Of a stretch of DNA of 64,000 bases, positions 63,940 to 64,000 are shown one piece after another; position 1 is the stretch's first letter; every line of letters begins with the position of its first letter. The DNA is taken from NCBI RefSeq assembly GCF_000377665.1, contig NZ_KB898646.1, positions 620,001 to 684,000 of the forward strand. The letters run 5' to 3'. The position numbers and the translations under genes are program-made. Origin of the DNA: Vreelandella zhanjiangensis DSM 21076 (GTDB lineage: Bacteria; Pseudomonadota; Gammaproteobacteria; Pseudomonadales; Halomonadaceae). The notes below the pieces were generated by a model, which saw only the letters and a program-made list of their open reading frames with translations, had not been told where the DNA came from and ran no database searches.

Positions 63940-64000
63940 CAGATCTTCCGTGAACAACTATTTTTGGGTAAAGGTTAATTAGTAAAAGAATAGCTTAAAT

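Overview
The window reads as a chromosomal segment of a moderately halophilic gammaproteobacterium, most likely Halomonas or a close relative (Halomonadaceae). Pointers are the betIBA choline-to-betaine operon with an adjacent choline-binding protein, the Na+/H+ antiporter, TRAP and glycerol ABC transporters, and a core block dsbD-accB-accC-prmA-dusB-fis-purH ordered as in Pseudomonas relatives. The genus is an inference from gene content; no rRNA gene is present. I see no prophage, insertion sequence, integron or CRISPR array; the only mobile-style module is one Xre/RES toxin-antitoxin pair.

Layout. 1-7.1 kb (minus strand): glycerol catabolism, glpS-glpT-glpP-glpQ-DUF2160-glpV-glpD, with glpD running off the left edge. 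7.2-9.7 kb: fadE. 10-14.9 kb: betI-betB-betA (minus) and divergent choX (plus). 15.0-15.2 kb: tRNA-Met followed closely by the 4.5S/SRP RNA gene ffs. 15.3-19.3 kb: an atypical SDR, a Crp/Fnr regulator, nsrR, and DUF488 and DUF3750 genes. 19.5-27.1 kb: an accessory catabolic island encoding an Lrp-type regulator, a cysteine-desulfurase-like PLP enzyme, an FAD/NAD(P)H monooxygenase, two AhpD/CMD-fold proteins and a complete TRAP transporter. 27.2-28.3 kb: antitoxin and RES toxin. 28.4-31.7 kb: mntR and a manganese ABC transporter with a palindromic operator between them. 31.7-33.6 kb: two DUF1538 membrane proteins with a PII-like protein. 33.7-36.7 kb: divergent GntP permease and NhaC-like antiporter. 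36.9-43.2 kb: trmJ, groESL, fxsA, a second SDR, an outer-membrane barrel and an unknown membrane-anchored protein. 43.4-47.7 kb: tRNA-Leu, comF, srkA, folE, gabD. 47.8-56 kb: purH-fis-dusB-prmA-accC-accB and dsbD. 56-64 kb: ppa, a degenerate PP2C/kinase fusion, pfp, rnt, argG, a HlyU-like gene and an EAL-HDOD signalling protein.

How the parts fit. Much of the window is import and osmotic or ionic balance: glycerol uptake and oxidation, choline uptake and conversion to betaine, Mn2+ import, Na+/H+ exchange. The rest is housekeeping (GroESL, purine, folate and arginine synthesis, fatty-acid initiation, ribosomal L11 methylation). The least explained systems are the Lrp/PLP/monooxygenase/AhpD/TRAP operon (my best candidate for an undescribed pathway), the DUF1538 pair with its PII-like partner, the PP2C-kinase fusion that has lost catalytic residues in both domains, and the glycerol ABC transporter whose two ATPases put all their degenerate motifs into one composite ATP site.
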